A stretch of DNA of 64,000 nt from Hoeflea sp. IMCC20628 (GCF_001011155.1 NZ_CP011479.1:948501-1012500), one strand, 5' to 3'. Shown: positions 7,141 through 17,531, counted from the stretch's first letter. Notes: a model not told the origin generated them from the letters alone. A program made the numbers and translations.

Positions 7141-9804
7141 GTGAAACCAGACAGGCTTGAAAACGCTCATGCGCACAAGGTGCAGGACGTTGCCATCGGG
7201 CTCGATACCGACCCGGCGACAGGCCTCGAACCGGCACAGGTCCATCAAAGGCTGAAGCGCTACGGCCCCAATCAGCTGCGCCGCCAGAAAACCAGGAACG
7301 TGCTGGCAATCCTGGCGCACCAGTTCAACAGCATCATTGTCTGGTTGCTGGCGGGGGCGGCCCTGCTGTCGTTTGCGTTTGATGATATTGCCGAGGGCGT
7401 GGCGATTGTCGTCGTGCTGCTGCTCAATGGCGGCATCGGCTTCGTCACCGAGCTCCGGGCGGCGCGGTCTATGGAAGCCCTGATGCGCATCGCCGAGGTG
7501 AAGACGCGGGTGCGCCGCGACGGGCATCAGCGCATCGTCAATGCGCACGAGCTTGTGCCAGGCGACGTGGTGATCCTCGAGGCGGGCGATGTGGTGACGG
7601 CCGATTTGCGGATCAGCCAGGCCTCGAACCTGCAGGCTGATGAATCCGTTCTGACCGGTGAATCGGTGCCGGTCGTCAAATCCACCAAACCCGTCAGCCT
7701 GGACGCAACGCTTGGTGACAGAACCTGCATGGCGTTCAAGGGAACGGCGATCACCCAAGGGACGGGCGAGGGGCTGGTCGTGGCCACCGGCATGAAAACC
7801 GAAATCGGGCATATCAGCGATCTGGTCCAGAGCGCCGAAAGCGAAGCCGCACCACTGGAAAAACGCCTCGACAGCCTGGGCCACCGGCTGGTGTGGCTGA
7901 CCTTCGCGCTTGCAATACTGACCATCGGAGCCGGCATCCTGCGCGGGCATGAGGTGGTTGCCATGATTCAGACCGGCGTGGTGCTGGCAGTGGCGGCCGT
8001 GCCCGAAGGACTTCCGGTGGTGGCGACGCTGAGCCTGGCGCGCGGCATGTGGCGGATGAGCCAGCGCAACGCAGTGATCACCCGGTTGTCCTCGGTCGAG
8101 ACGCTGGGCGCCACCACCGTGATCCTCACCGACAAGACCGGCACGCTGACCGAAAACCGGATGACGGCGGTGCGTTACCTGCTTGACGGTGGCGATGTCG
8201 AGCTTGAAGCGCATGAGAGCGACGGCCGCAATCCGGCATCTGATGATCCCTTCAACTGGGCGATCAGGATCGGGGCGCTGTGCAACAATGCCGAACTGGG
8301 CGACGGCAAGGCAGACGGCCGGGCTGGTGATCCGATGGAGCTGGCGTTGCTGGCGGTGGCCAAAACATCAGGTGTCAGCCATGCTGGCCTTTTGAAAGAG
8401 TTTCCGGAAATCCGTGAGCACGCCTTTGATCCCGATGCCAAGATGATGGCGACGGTGCATGCTGACGATGGGAGATGTCTTGTTGCGGTCAAGGGGGCGC
8501 AGGAAGCGGTGATCGACAGCGCTGATGCGGTGCTGACTGCGGAGGGTCCGCGCCCTCTTGACGAGACGGCGCGCCAGCAATGGAAAAGCCGAAGCTCGAA
8601 AGCGGCCTGCGAAGGCCTCAGGCTGCTCGGTCTGGCGATGAAACGCAGCGAGCAGGAGGGTCCCGATCCCTATGTCGGCCTGACGCTGGTGGGGCTGGTC
8701 TGCCTGCTTGATCCGGTCCGCGAGGACGTGCCGCCGGCGATCAAGGCGTGCCGGGAAGCCGGTGTCCGGGTCATCATGATGACGGGCGATCATGCCGACA
8801 CGGCGGCAACCATCGCCCGGCAGGCAGGGCTTGGCGACGGCGATCTGACGGTGATCGAGGGCAGCGAGATTGCCGGGCTTGATCCTGGCGCGGTGAGCGA
8901 AGATGTGCGTAAACGGGTTTTGTCGGCGGACGTGTTTGCCCGTGTGGCGCCGGAAACCAAGCTGACGCTGGTGTCGATCTATCAAAAAGCCGGCCATGTC
9001 GTGGCGATGACCGGCGATGGCGTCAATGATGCGCCTGCGCTGAAGAAGGCCGATATTGGCATCGCCATGGGAAAGCGCGGCACCCAGGTGGCTCAGCAGG
9101 CAGCGCACATGGTGCTGCTCGACGATCAGTTCGCCACCATCATCATGGCCATGCGGCAGGGGCGCGTGATCTTCGACAATATCCGCAAATTCGTGGTCTA
9201 TCTGATGTCGTGCAATGTCAGCGAGGTCCTGGTCGTTGGCCTTGCCGTCGGTATCGGCCTGCCAATGCCGCTACTGCCGTTGCAGATCTTGTTTCTCAAT
9301 CTGGTCACCGACGTCTTTCCGGCCTTCGCGTTGGGGCTGGGCAAGGGCGATAAAAACGTCATGCACAAACCGCCCCGCGATCCGGACGAGCCGATCATGG
9401 ACCGCGCACGCTGGACGCTCATCGGCGTGCTCGGCGCGGCCATCACGGTGTCCACGCTTGGCGCCTTCCATCTGGCGCTCGACTGGCTGAGGCTGGAGGC
9501 CGATGCCGCCGTCACCGTGGCGTTCCTGACGCTGGCGCTGGCGCAATTGTGGAACGTGTTCAACATGCGCGATCCGGATGCCGGGCTGTTCAGCAATGAC
9601 GTCACCCGCAACCCTTACGTCTGGGGCGCGCTGGCCCTGTGTCTCGGGCTGATCGGTCTTGCGCACTGGCTGCCATGGCTGGCGGACCTTCTCGGCCTGC
9701 CAAACCCGGGCCCGCAGGGGCTGGCGCTCTCCGCCGCCGCCAGCCTGGCGCCGCTGGTTCTGGGACAGGTGTGGTTGACGTTGGCGCGATTTGGGAAGGG
9801 GTGA
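7141..9804 (+). CDS. P-type cation-transporting ATPase (P2, Ca2+/Mg2+/Na+-like)
   Basis: This is an inner-membrane ion pump driven by ATP through an aspartyl-phosphate, about 887 residues from the GTG at 7141. Visible parts are the cation-ATPase N-terminal domain (residues ~1-65), TGES in the actuator loop near 172, the phosphorylation motif DKTGTLT with Asp near 331, GDGVNDAP near 625-632, and a C-terminal bundle of six helices. The PEGLPVVATLSLARG segment in M4 is typical of P2A/P2B calcium-type pumps, but the ion cannot be proved from sequence. The frame stays open back to an ATG at 7042. The GTG is preferred because the conserved N-terminal domain begins soon after it. Confidence 0.92.
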   Translation: MKPDRLENAHAHKVQDVAIGLDTDPATGLEPAQVHQRLKRYGPNQLRRQKTRNVLAILAHQFNSIIVWLLAGAALLSFAFDDIAEGVAIVVVLLLNGGIGFVTELRAARSMEALMRIAEVKTRVRRDGHQRIVNAHELVPGDVVILEAGDVVTADLRISQASNLQADESVLTGESVPVVKSTKPVSLDATLGDRTCMAFKGTAITQGTGEGLVVATGMKTEIGHISDLVQSAESEAAPLEKRLDSLGHRLVWLTFALAILTIGAGILRGHEVVAMIQTGVVLAVAAVPEGLPVVATLSLARGMWRMSQRNAVITRLSSVETLGATTVILTDKTGTLTENRMTAVRYLLDGGDVELEAHESDGRNPASDDPFNWAIRIGALCNNAELGDGKADGRAGDPMELALLAVAKTSGVSHAGLLKEFPEIREHAFDPDAKMMATVHADDGRCLVAVKGAQEAVIDSADAVLTAEGPRPLDETARQQWKSRSSKAACEGLRLLGLAMKRSEQEGPDPYVGLTLVGLVCLLDPVREDVPPAIKACREAGVRVIMMTGDHADTAATIARQAGLGDGDLTVIEGSEIAGLDPGAVSEDVRKRVLSADVFARVAPETKLTLVSIYQKAGHVVAMTGDGVNDAPALKKADIGIAMGKRGTQVAQQAAHMVLLDDQFATIIMAMRQGRVIFDNIRKFVVYLMSCNVSEVLVVGLAVGIGLPMPLLPLQILFLNLVTDVFPAFALGLGKGDKNVMHKPPRDPDEPIMDRARWTLIGVLGAAITVSTLGAFHLALDWLRLEADAAVTVAFLTLALAQLWNVFNMRDPDAGLFSNDVTRNPYVWGALALCLGLIGLAHWLPWLADLLGLPNPGPQGLALSAAASLAPLVLGQVWLTLARFGKG

Positions 9805-9891
9805 GGGCGGATATGTCGGGGGTAGCTTGTTTTTGGGACGTTAGGGGTCAAACGGTTTGCCGACCGGCAAAGTATATTGTTCAATTCAAAG

Positions 9892-10428
9892 ATGGTTCTC
9901 AAAGTGCATAAATTCAGCATAGCCGGACAATGCGAATTTTCTCGATTCATTGGGACTGTACTCACCGCAGTGGTTGTCTGCGGAAGCCTATTGCTAGCCG
10001 GTTGTTCGGATGAGCGCTCACCTCGGGCGCTAAGCAAAAGCGAGATCGAGCAGTGCAAGCGAATAACAAAACCGGAAATCATCGATGTGGCCATAAGGGA
10101 TGTCGCTGAAGACATTCCTAATCTATTTCGTGAACTGAATAGCCTTCAATCGGGCGGGGTCGTTTCGGAGGAGGCCATTCCATCAGCTTCGGAAGCATTC
10201 CAAAGCCTCAAAAATTCGAATTGTTGCAAGATCCGGGACAAAATACCTGGAGATTATGACAGAGATACGCAGAAGCTTGGTGTCATGAAGGATGGATTTA
10301 TCCGAATTTACGCAGTTGAAGCAAATTATGAGATAGATCCCTCTTTCAAACACAACAAGCGCAGGACAATTGTCCTGGTCAACTGCACCGGAAAAACGGT
10401 CGGAGGTCCCTCTTTCTCTATAAGATGA
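9892..10428 (+). CDS. Hypothetical lipoprotein
   Basis: This is an exported protein of about 178 residues whose signal peptide ends in a clear lipobox, LLLAGC-S, so it is expected to be lipidated at that Cys. The mature part is polar with two pairs of cysteines and no recognised domain. Base composition is noticeably less GC-rich than neighbours, which suggests later acquisition. The frame opens at 9877, and either that ATG or the one at 9892 could be used. It converges with the gamma-glutamyltransferase gene. Confidence 0.6.
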   Translation: MVLKVHKFSIAGQCEFSRFIGTVLTAVVVCGSLLLAGCSDERSPRALSKSEIEQCKRITKPEIIDVAIRDVAEDIPNLFRELNSLQSGGVVSEEAIPSASEAFQSLKNSNCCKIRDKIPGDYDRDTQKLGVMKDGFIRIYAVEANYEIDPSFKHNKRRTIVLVNCTGKTVGGPSFSIR

Positions 10429-10443
10429 CGACCACCGTACTCC

Positions 10444-12177
10444 TCAATACCCCACTGTCGCCGATCCGGTCCGGCGCGTATCCGAGGCGCCGAGCAGCAG
10501 GCTCTTGTCGGCGTCGACATGGATCGACTGGGTCGAGCCCATCACGCTTTTGACCGCGATCTTGTGGCCCTTGGCCTCCAGCGCTGCGACTGTGTCTCGC
10601 GACAAGCCGCCTTGTTCGACGCGGATTTCGTCGGGCAGCCATTGGTGGTGGATGCGCGCGGCGTTGGTGGCTTCGGCGACATTCATTCCGTGATCGATCA
10701 TGTTGGAGATCACCTGCAGCGTGGTGGTGATGATGCGCGAGCCGCCGGGGCTGCCGGTGACCAGGAATGGCTTGCCGTCTTTCAGCACAATGGTCGGGCT
10801 CATCGAGGACAGCGGCCGCTTGCCGGGTTCGACTGCATTGGCGTCGCCGCCGATCAGGCCATAGGCGTTGGGCACGCCGGGCTTGGCGGAAAAATCATCC
10901 ATCTCGTTGTTGAGCAGCACCCCGGTGCCTGCCGCCGTCATGCCCGAGCCATAGGAGAAATTCAGCGTGTAGGTGTTGGACACCGCGTTGCCATCCTTGT
11001 CGACAATGGAGAAATGCGTGGTCTGGTCGCTCTCATAGGGCGCCAGCTTGCCGGGCTTGATCGTGTCCGACGGCGTGGCGCGGTTGAGGCTGATGCCGTC
11101 GCGGATTTTTGCCGCATAGTCCTTCGAGGTCAGGGCCTTGACCGGGACATCGGCGAAATCCGGGTCGCCCAGATATTCCGAGCGGTCGGCATAGGCGCGC
11201 TTCATGGCTTCCGCCATCAGGTGGATTGTCTCGGAGGAGTTGTGGCCGAGATAGGAGACCGGATAGCCTTCCATCACATTGAGGATCTGGATGATGTGGG
11301 TACCGCCCGAGCTTGGCGGCGGCATCGAAACGATCTCGTGGCCGCGGTAGCTGCCGCTGACCGGCTCGCGGATGACGGCCTTGTAATTTGCCAGATCCTC
11401 GACGGTCATCGAGCCGCCTGCTTCCTGCACTGACGCTGCGATTTTTTGCGCCACTTCACCTTTGTAGAACCCGTCCGGGCCTTCCGCCGCGATTGTCTTC
11501 AGCGTTGCGGCGAGATCGGGCTGTTTGATGACGTCGCCGGGTTCGTAAAAGCTGCCATCTGCTTTGTAAAAGATCGCGGCTGAGGCCGGCCAGGTCTTCA
11601 GCCGCTTCTCCAGTCCCTTGAGACTGTCGGCCAGATCGGCGGTGACGGTGATGCCGTCTTCGGCGAGTCTGATCGCAGGTGCTGCGGCCTCGGCCAGCGT
11701 CATGGAGCCATAGGTTTCGAGCGCCAACTGCATGCCGGCGACCGTGCCGGGCACGCCGACGGCGAGACCATGAAAGCGCGACAGCTTGCTGTCGGCATTA
11801 CCCTCGGCGTCGAGATACATGTCGCGGGTCGCACTTGCGGGCGCCATCTCGCGGTAGTCGATGGCCTTGGTCTCGCCGCTCTCCGCGTCATGCACCATCA
11901 TGAAGCCGCCGCCGCCGAGATTTCCGGCGCGGGGCAGGGTGACCGCCAGCGCCAGCGCCACGGCGACACCTGCGTCGACCGCATTGCCGCCGTCTTTCAG
12001 CACCTGCAACCCGACTTCGGCCGCGACCGCCTCCTGCACTGAAACCATGGCGGATTTCGCCCAGACCGGATGCACTGCATCCATGCTGGAAAAGATCGCG
12101 GCTTCCTGCGCGGTGGCGGCAACGGGGGCGAGGACGAACAAAGCGGCGGAGGCGAGGGCGGTGAGCGGGCGGATCAT
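10444..12177 (-). CDS. ggt: Gamma-glutamyltransferase, periplasmic
   Basis: This enzyme cleaves the gamma-glutamyl bond of glutathione and related amides. It is made as a proenzyme that self-cleaves into two subunits. The 577 residues start with a signal peptide (to about residue 23, ATAQEA). The catalytic/autoprocessing Thr is at 386 in TTHFSIVDKDGNA, and NTYTLNFSYGSG and the late GSPGGSRI loop are also present. These match the N-terminal-nucleophile GGT family at its usual length. It stands alone, converging with a lipoprotein gene. Confidence 0.95.
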   Translation of the reverse strand: MIRPLTALASAALFVLAPVAATAQEAAIFSSMDAVHPVWAKSAMVSVQEAVAAEVGLQVLKDGGNAVDAGVAVALALAVTLPRAGNLGGGGFMMVHDAESGETKAIDYREMAPASATRDMYLDAEGNADSKLSRFHGLAVGVPGTVAGMQLALETYGSMTLAEAAAPAIRLAEDGITVTADLADSLKGLEKRLKTWPASAAIFYKADGSFYEPGDVIKQPDLAATLKTIAAEGPDGFYKGEVAQKIAASVQEAGGSMTVEDLANYKAVIREPVSGSYRGHEIVSMPPPSSGGTHIIQILNVMEGYPVSYLGHNSSETIHLMAEAMKRAYADRSEYLGDPDFADVPVKALTSKDYAAKIRDGISLNRATPSDTIKPGKLAPYESDQTTHFSIVDKDGNAVSNTYTLNFSYGSGMTAAGTGVLLNNEMDDFSAKPGVPNAYGLIGGDANAVEPGKRPLSSMSPTIVLKDGKPFLVTGSPGGSRIITTTLQVISNMIDHGMNVAEATNAARIHHQWLPDEIRVEQGGLSRDTVAALEAKGHKIAVKSVMGSTQSIHVDADKSLLLGASDTRRTGSATVGY

Positions 12178-12428
12178 CGGGCGGTCCTTTCAAGATTGTC
12201 AGACTGTCAGCGCCATGAACGGATCGACATGGCGCTTTGCCAAGATACTGGTTCATCGAAAGCCACATAGCCGTCTTCGTCAACCCGGTTTTGCCAGAAC
12301 ACCAGGCGATGAAGGATGTCTGTATGGACACTGCCGCTGCGGCAACCTGCGCCTCACGCCCTTTATCAGGCGGGGGTCGCACCCTATGTAGGGCTTATGA
12401 CCGAACCCAATCTTGACAGAAACTGACC

Positions 12429-13115
12429 ATGGCGATCCTCGGCATCATTGGCGTGCTTGCGGTTCTTGCCGCTATCTATGGCCCGCAATACTGGGTCGGC
12501 CACACCATGCGTCGCCACAGCGCCAACCGGCCGGATTTTCCCGGCACTGGCGGTGAGATGGCGCAGCATCTGGTCGAGCGGCTCGCGCTCAAGGATGTGC
12601 GTGTCGAGGCGACCGATGCCGGTGACCACTACGACCCGGAAGCCCGCACGGTGCGCCTGTCGCAGGCCAATTACAACGGCGCCAGCCTGACCGCTGTTGC
12701 GGTCGCTGCGCATGAGGTCGGCCACGCGCTTCAGCACCATCGCGGTGAACGCGGGCTGGCGCTGCGCCAGTCTTTGGTCAGGTTCGCGATGGTCACCGAC
12801 CGGATCGCCTTGATCTTCTTCATTGCAGCACTCGTGCTGGCGATCCTGCTGCGCGCGCCGGTGGCGATGCTGGGCATGGCGGTGATCGGCATCGGCCTGC
12901 TGGCGATCCGGATTGTCGTGCATCTCGTCACCCTGCCGGTCGAATATGATGCCAGCTTCAACAAGGCACTGCCGATCCTGCGCGAGGGCGGTTATCTCGG
13001 CGATCAGGACCTTGCTGGCGCACGTAGCGTGCTGAAGGCCGCAGCCCTGACTTACGTCGCCAGCGCGCTGATGAGCCTGCTCAATCTCGCGCGCTGGGTC
13101 CGGACTTTGCGGTAA
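12429..13115 (+). CDS. Membrane zinc metallopeptidase (YugP/Zn_peptidase_2 type)
   Basis: This 228-residue protein has an N-terminal hydrophobic segment, HEVGH (residues 95-99) as zinc-binding active site, and two closely spaced hydrophobic helices at about 118-160. The order and the preceding YDPEARTVRLS motif match the YugP-like putative neutral zinc metallopeptidases of the inner membrane, whose substrates are largely unknown. Length is normal for the family. It is transcribed alone, divergent from ggt. Confidence 0.88.
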   Translation: MAILGIIGVLAVLAAIYGPQYWVGHTMRRHSANRPDFPGTGGEMAQHLVERLALKDVRVEATDAGDHYDPEARTVRLSQANYNGASLTAVAVAAHEVGHALQHHRGERGLALRQSLVRFAMVTDRIALIFFIAALVLAILLRAPVAMLGMAVIGIGLLAIRIVVHLVTLPVEYDASFNKALPILREGGYLGDQDLAGARSVLKAAALTYVASALMSLLNLARWVRTLR

Positions 13116-13205
13116 CGTCGTCTTGAATTTCCAGAACCGTGATGCAACTAGTAGGGTCTCGACAAGTCCGGACAACGAGACACCACGAAATCAAAGGAGA
13201 TTGCC

Positions 13206-13991
13206 ATGACGACCAGACGCAACTTTATCATTGGCGGGGCCGCTACTGTCGGAGCCGTAACGCTTCTGCCATCGCTCGGCTTCGCCGCCGCGCATGCAGC
13301 CAGCTTCAATCTCATGGACGGCAAGATCGTGATCCATCCGGTCGAGCATGCTTCCATCGTCATGGAGACCCCGGGAGGAACCCTCTATATCGACCCGGTT
13401 GGTGACGCGGCGCTGTATGAAGGCTTGCCCAAACCGGACCTTATCCTGGTCACCCACCGGCACGGCGATCACTACAATGCCGATCTGCTGGCCGCACTTG
13501 CCCCGGCGCCGATCCTGACCAACGCCGATGTCAAAGGCATGATGCCGGAGGATCTGCAGGCTCGCACGGACGTCATCGCTCCGGGTGAATCTACGGAAAA
13601 GACCGGCATCGCCATTGAGGCCATCGCGGCCTACAATACCTCTGCCGACAGGCAGGATTTCCACCCAAAGGCGAGAGGCGACCTGGGGTTGGTGCTGACC
13701 ATCGACGGGACTCGTGTCTATATCTCCGGTGACACCGAGGGAACGCCGGAAATGCAGGCGCTCGAGAATATCGACCTGGCCTTTGTCTGCATGAACCTGC
13801 CGTTCACAATGGACGCCGAACAGGCAGCGGAAGCCGTGGCGGCCTTCGCGCCGGGCATGGCTATTCCTTACCACTACCGCGGTAAAGACGACGGAACCCA
13901 GGACCCGCAGGTGTTTGCGAAACTGCTGAGCGAGGCCGGCAGTACGACCGAAGTCAAGCTGCACGACTGGTACAACGGTTCACTGGGCTGA
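13206..13991 (+). CDS. Tat-exported metallo-beta-lactamase-fold hydrolase (UlaG-like)
   Basis: This 261-residue protein starts with a twin-arginine signal (TTRRNFIIGGAA) and ends its leader near AAHA. The metal site THRHGDHYN lies near residues 82-90, with a second motif around ISGDTEGTPEM and a late His in AIPYHYRG. The pattern resembles UlaG-type (lactonase-like) MBL proteins, but the substrate is unknown. Export through Tat implies folding with metal in the cytoplasm. AAAGGAG precedes the ATG. A strong hairpin at 14015 separates it from the convergent dienelactone hydrolase. Confidence 0.88.
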   Translation: MTTRRNFIIGGAATVGAVTLLPSLGFAAAHAASFNLMDGKIVIHPVEHASIVMETPGGTLYIDPVGDAALYEGLPKPDLILVTHRHGDHYNADLLAALAPAPILTNADVKGMMPEDLQARTDVIAPGESTEKTGIAIEAIAAYNTSADRQDFHPKARGDLGLVLTIDGTRVYISGDTEGTPEMQALENIDLAFVCMNLPFTMDAEQAAEAVAAFAPGMAIPYHYRGKDDGTQDPQVFAKLLSEAGSTTEVKLHDWYNGSLG

Positions 13992-14014
13992 CGCTTCAGC
14001 CGCTCTCCGGACCC

Positions 14015-14051
14015 GGTTCGACCTTCCGCCGATTAGGTGGAAGGTCGAACC
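14015..14051. terminator. Bidirectional hairpin between convergent genes
   Basis: A 16-bp stem with one wobble pair (GGTTCGACCTTCCGCC against GGTGGAAGGTCGAACC) encloses a 5-base loop between two gene ends. There is no long T run on either side, so it may act as a transcript-end stabiliser rather than a classical terminator. Confidence 0.6.
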
Positions 14052-14078
14052 TTGAAACAGCGCAATGAAGCCTCTGGG

Positions 14079-14966
14079 TTAGGCGAGATGCTTTTTGAAA
14101 TGCGCAAGTGTCCGCTCCCAGGAGAGATTTGCCATTTCCTCGTCATAACGCGGGGTGCTGTCGTTGTGGAAACCATGGTTGGCGTTCTTGTATATGTAGG
14201 CCTCATACACCTTTTCATTCGCCTTCAACGCAGCTTCATAGTCAGGCCAGCCGGCGTTGACGCGTTCATCCAACTCACCGTAATGCAGCAACAATGGTGC
14301 CTGGATCTTGGGCACATCTGCTGCGCTTGCCTGACGCCCGTAATACGGCACCGCGGCTTTAAGTTCCGGAAATGCGACCGCCGCCGCATTTGCGACACCG
14401 CCTCCATAACAAAAGCCGGTGATCCCGACATTGCCTGTAGAGCCTTCGTGAGCCATCAGAAACTCGACCGCAGCAAAGAAGTCATTCATCAGTTTTTCTG
14501 GATCCACGGTGCTCTGCAGATCGCGACCTTCGGCATCATTTCCTGGATACCCTCCAACGGAGCTCAGCCCATCCGGTGCAAGGGCCATAAAGCCGGCTTT
14601 TGCAAGGCGGCGAGCAACATCTTCAATATAGGGATTGAGGCCCCGGTTCTCGTGGACAACAACCACCGCTGGCAATTTGCCCTCAACTGCTGCGGGCCGC
14701 ACCAGATAGCCTCTGACCTCACCGTGCCCATTCGGCGACGGGTAGGTAATGTATTCGGGTGTGATATCCGGGTCATTGAACGAAACCTGTTCGGCCAGGG
14801 CGTAGTCGGGTGACATCAAGCCCAAAACCGTCGTGGCAGTCATGCCCGCGACAGTGTATTTCGTGGCGCGTTCCAAAAACTCCCGCCTTGAAATCATACC
14901 GTGGGCGTAAAAATCGTACAGCTGCAGCAGTTTGGGGTCGAAGTCTTTCGCTGTTAATCTGGCCAT
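14079..14966 (-). CDS. Dienelactone hydrolase family protein with Tat-like leader
   Basis: This is an alpha/beta-hydrolase of 295 residues. The catalytic triad pattern of dienelactone hydrolase is present: nucleophile Cys near 185 in GFCYGGG, an Asp loop, and His near 263 in ANHGFHND. Residues ~25-60 hold SRREFLERA followed by a hydrophobic stretch ending SPDYALA, which resembles a twin-arginine export leader set back behind a short N-terminal extension. That layout is common in this subgroup. The ATG at 14966 follows AAAGGAAG. The true substrate is unknown. Confidence 0.88.
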   Translation of the reverse strand: MARLTAKDFDPKLLQLYDFYAHGMISRREFLERATKYTVAGMTATTVLGLMSPDYALAEQVSFNDPDITPEYITYPSPNGHGEVRGYLVRPAAVEGKLPAVVVVHENRGLNPYIEDVARRLAKAGFMALAPDGLSSVGGYPGNDAEGRDLQSTVDPEKLMNDFFAAVEFLMAHEGSTGNVGITGFCYGGGVANAAAVAFPELKAAVPYYGRQASAADVPKIQAPLLLHYGELDERVNAGWPDYEAALKANEKVYEAYIYKNANHGFHNDSTPRYDEEMANLSWERTLAHFKKHLA

Positions 14967-15002
14967 AATTCTTCTTTCCTTTTGCAAAAACCAATGCGTC
15001 AT

Positions 15003-15399
15003 TGCGGTCAGTTTGGAGATATGAAGCGATTGTCCGCAATTTCAATACTGATATCTATGCTCTCTCATCCACCCATGAGGATTTGGAAAATTCAGTGTTG
15101 CTGGATTTTGCGCAGATGTATGCATTAATGCAAGCTACAGAAATGGCACGTTGGGTTTTGAGTGATGGATCTGAGGCCTCAAAAAATTCCAGCTTGCGTT
15201 TATACTCGTCAACCGCGACGCCAGTTCCGGGCAATGCGTCGAGATCGTAAGCCTCAAACAGAAGCACCGATCACCCGTGATGTCCGGGATATCCGGTTTT
15301 ACCATAATGGTGATTTGCTTCTATGGGACAGGAAGGTAGAAGGAGCCTCGCTGTGACAGCGTTTGCCCGCAATCCAGTCTTGACTCCGAAGGAACCCCA
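15003..15399. other. Intergenic stretch without a convincing gene
   Basis: About 400 bases of lower GC. A 70-codon frame on the minus strand (15055-15267) is open, but it has no good ribosome binding site or recognised domain, and a plus-strand frame overlaps it. The GTG-starting methyltransferase gene begins at the right edge, preceded by GAAGGAA. Promoters for both flanking genes presumably lie here. Confidence 0.5.
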
Positions 15400-16578
15400 G
15401 TGACCACTCCCGATCACCTCGAAGAGCTGTTGAACGCCACCAGCTCCGCATTCAAGAGCGGGGCGCTGGTGCGGCTGCGGCTGGTTGGCTATCACGGCTC
15501 AGAGCCGGATCTGAAGTCTGTCGAAATCAAGAAGATCACGGTCAAGGCCGGTGACAAATACTCCTTCACCTACCGCTACAAGACCCGCGATACCATCAAA
15601 AACTTCTTCGAAACCGAGGCGCTGGATCTGCTGCGTCATGCCTTGAAGACCGAGTTCGGCAGCGCCCAGCTGGCGACAACCGACTTCGACATGGCGTTTG
15701 AACGCAAAGGCGACAGGACGCAGCTCAAGCGCACCGAGGTGGAAGGCCGCGAGCCGCCCTCGACCGATCACAACCGGGTCAAGAACCGGCCGCTGACCGA
15801 TACCGGCAAGCTCTGGCTCAAGGCTTTGGCGATTACCGGCAAGGACGGAGCCGTGCGTCACAATGCGCAGGACAAGTTCCGTCAAATCAACAAGATGGTG
15901 GAAATCTTTGCGCCTTTGATTCAGGCGCTTAAAGTGGAGAATCCGCTGATCGTCGACATGGGCGCGGGCAAGGGCTATCTCGATTTCGCGCTCTATGATT
16001 ATCTCGCCACGGTGGTGGCGCACCCGGTTCGCATTGTCGGCGTCGAAATGCGCGAGCAACTGGTAAATGACGGCAATGCGACGGCACGGAAATCAGGCTT
16101 TGACGGACTGAGTTTCAAGACCGGCACCATCATGGATTACGACGCCAGCGGCGCTGATGCGGTGATTGCGCTGCATGCTTGCGACACCGCCACCGACGAC
16201 GCCATCTTCAAGGGCGTCAGCGCTGACGCGGCGCTGATCGCGGTGGCGCCCTGCTGCCACAAGCAGATCCGCCGGCAGATGGCCGACGGCCATCCCGACC
16301 AGCGGCTCAACCCGCTGTTGCGTCATGGCATCTTCGTCGAGCGGCAGGCCGAGATGCTCACCGACACGCTGCGCGCTCTTCTGCTGGAGCTTCACGGCTA
16401 CCGCACCAAGGTGTTCGAATTCGTCTCCGACGCGCACACGCCAAAGAACAACCTGATTGTCGCGGAGAAGGATTTGCGGTCTGCCCGTGACCCCGATGCG
16501 GTGCGCAAGCAGATCACCGAGATCAAGGCGATGTTCGGCATCAGGCAGCATTATCTCGAGGGCCTGTTCGAGGCGTGA
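15400..16578 (+). CDS. Class I SAM-dependent methyltransferase (Methyltransf_32-like)
   Basis: This 392-residue cytosolic protein has a SAM-binding motif at about residues 183-195 (IVDMGAGKGYLDFAL). It also has the acidic motif GVEMRE, and ALHACDTATD followed by VAPCCHKQIRRQM, a combination seen in the Methyltransf_32 / tRNA-type methyltransferases. The N-terminal ~150 residues are a family-specific extension and may bind substrate. The start is GTG with GAAGGAA 7 bases before it. The substrate (RNA or protein) is not determinable here. Confidence 0.85.
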   Translation: MTTPDHLEELLNATSSAFKSGALVRLRLVGYHGSEPDLKSVEIKKITVKAGDKYSFTYRYKTRDTIKNFFETEALDLLRHALKTEFGSAQLATTDFDMAFERKGDRTQLKRTEVEGREPPSTDHNRVKNRPLTDTGKLWLKALAITGKDGAVRHNAQDKFRQINKMVEIFAPLIQALKVENPLIVDMGAGKGYLDFALYDYLATVVAHPVRIVGVEMREQLVNDGNATARKSGFDGLSFKTGTIMDYDASGADAVIALHACDTATDDAIFKGVSADAALIAVAPCCHKQIRRQMADGHPDQRLNPLLRHGIFVERQAEMLTDTLRALLLELHGYRTKVFEFVSDAHTPKNNLIVAEKDLRSARDPDAVRKQITEIKAMFGIRQHYLEGLFEA

Positions 16579-16598
16579 TAACGTTGCAGTCTGTTTTG

Positions 16599-17531
16599 CT
16601 ATCTGAATAACTGCAGGATCATGTTGGGTTGGGAATTGGCGATGGACAGGGCCTGGATCGCCAGCTGTTGTTGCACCTGCAGGGCTTTGAGCCGTGTTGA
16701 CTCCTCTGCCATGTCCGCATCCACCAGGCGACCGAGTGCCTTCTTGGACACTTCGATCAGCTTCTTGGTAAAAGCTTCCTGCCTTTCGATGCCTTTAGCC
16801 TTGATCCCCAGCATGGCATTGGCATCGATCAGATCCTTTTCCATGTCGTCCATGGCCTGAACCATGCCGCTCAACTCATCGGCGGTGGTGTTGGCGTCGA
16901 GCGTGATCTGTTTTGCGGTTCCCGACGTTCCCGAGCCGAGCAGATAAAAGGTTTCGGCCGAACCACCCGCCGTGGTGACATCCCTGTCTTCAGTCAGGAT
17001 GCCGTTGCTGTTGTCGGCGGGATCGATCAGCGTCGTCTCACTCTTGTCCACCTCGATGTAACCGACACTGACAAAGCCGCCGTAGTCCCTGGTCGAGGCC
17101 GGCATCGAGACGATCCCGGGCGAGCCATAAAGCCAGTTCTGGCCATTGAAGGACGAGCTTTGCGCAACATTGAGCAGTTGTGCCTTGAGCTCATCGAGCT
17201 CCTTGTTGATCTTTGTCTTGTCGACGCCGGGTTCGCTTGCAAGGACCAGCTTGGCTTTGATTTCGCCGACGATGTCGACCGCCTGGCTCATTCCGGCCGA
17301 GGCAACATCCGTCATGGCGCGCGACAGGCCCAGCGCGTCGACAACGGCGCTCTTGGCCTTCATGTCGGACCGCAAGGTGGTTGCTATCGACCAGTAGGCA
17401 GCATTGTCCGACGCATCATTGACCCGCAATCCGGTCGAGATGCGCTGCATCGTGGTTTCCATCTGCGCATTGATCTGCCGCAGCGTGGCAAGCGCAGACA
17501 TGGCTGAATGGTTTGTGTGTATGCTGGACAT
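16599..17531 (-). CDS. Flagellin
   Basis: This is the flagellar filament subunit, 310 residues. The N-terminal D0/D1 helices (TLRQINAQMETTMQRISTG, then VNDASDNAAYWSIA) and the C-terminal helices (LKALQVQQQLAIQALSIANS, ending ILQLFR) are the conserved polymerising ends. They enclose a short variable centre rich in Thr, Ser and Gly. The DNAAYWSI variant is typical of rhizobial flagellins. No other flagellar gene is adjacent, which suggests a solitary flagellin locus outside the main cluster. A chaperone or regulator is not seen beside it. Confidence 0.93.
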   Translation of the reverse strand: MSSIHTNHSAMSALATLRQINAQMETTMQRISTGLRVNDASDNAAYWSIATTLRSDMKAKSAVVDALGLSRAMTDVASAGMSQAVDIVGEIKAKLVLASEPGVDKTKINKELDELKAQLLNVAQSSSFNGQNWLYGSPGIVSMPASTRDYGGFVSVGYIEVDKSETTLIDPADNSNGILTEDRDVTTAGGSAETFYLLGSGTSGTAKQITLDANTTADELSGMVQAMDDMEKDLIDANAMLGIKAKGIERQEAFTKKLIEVSKKALGRLVDADMAEESTRLKALQVQQQLAIQALSIANSQPNMILQLFR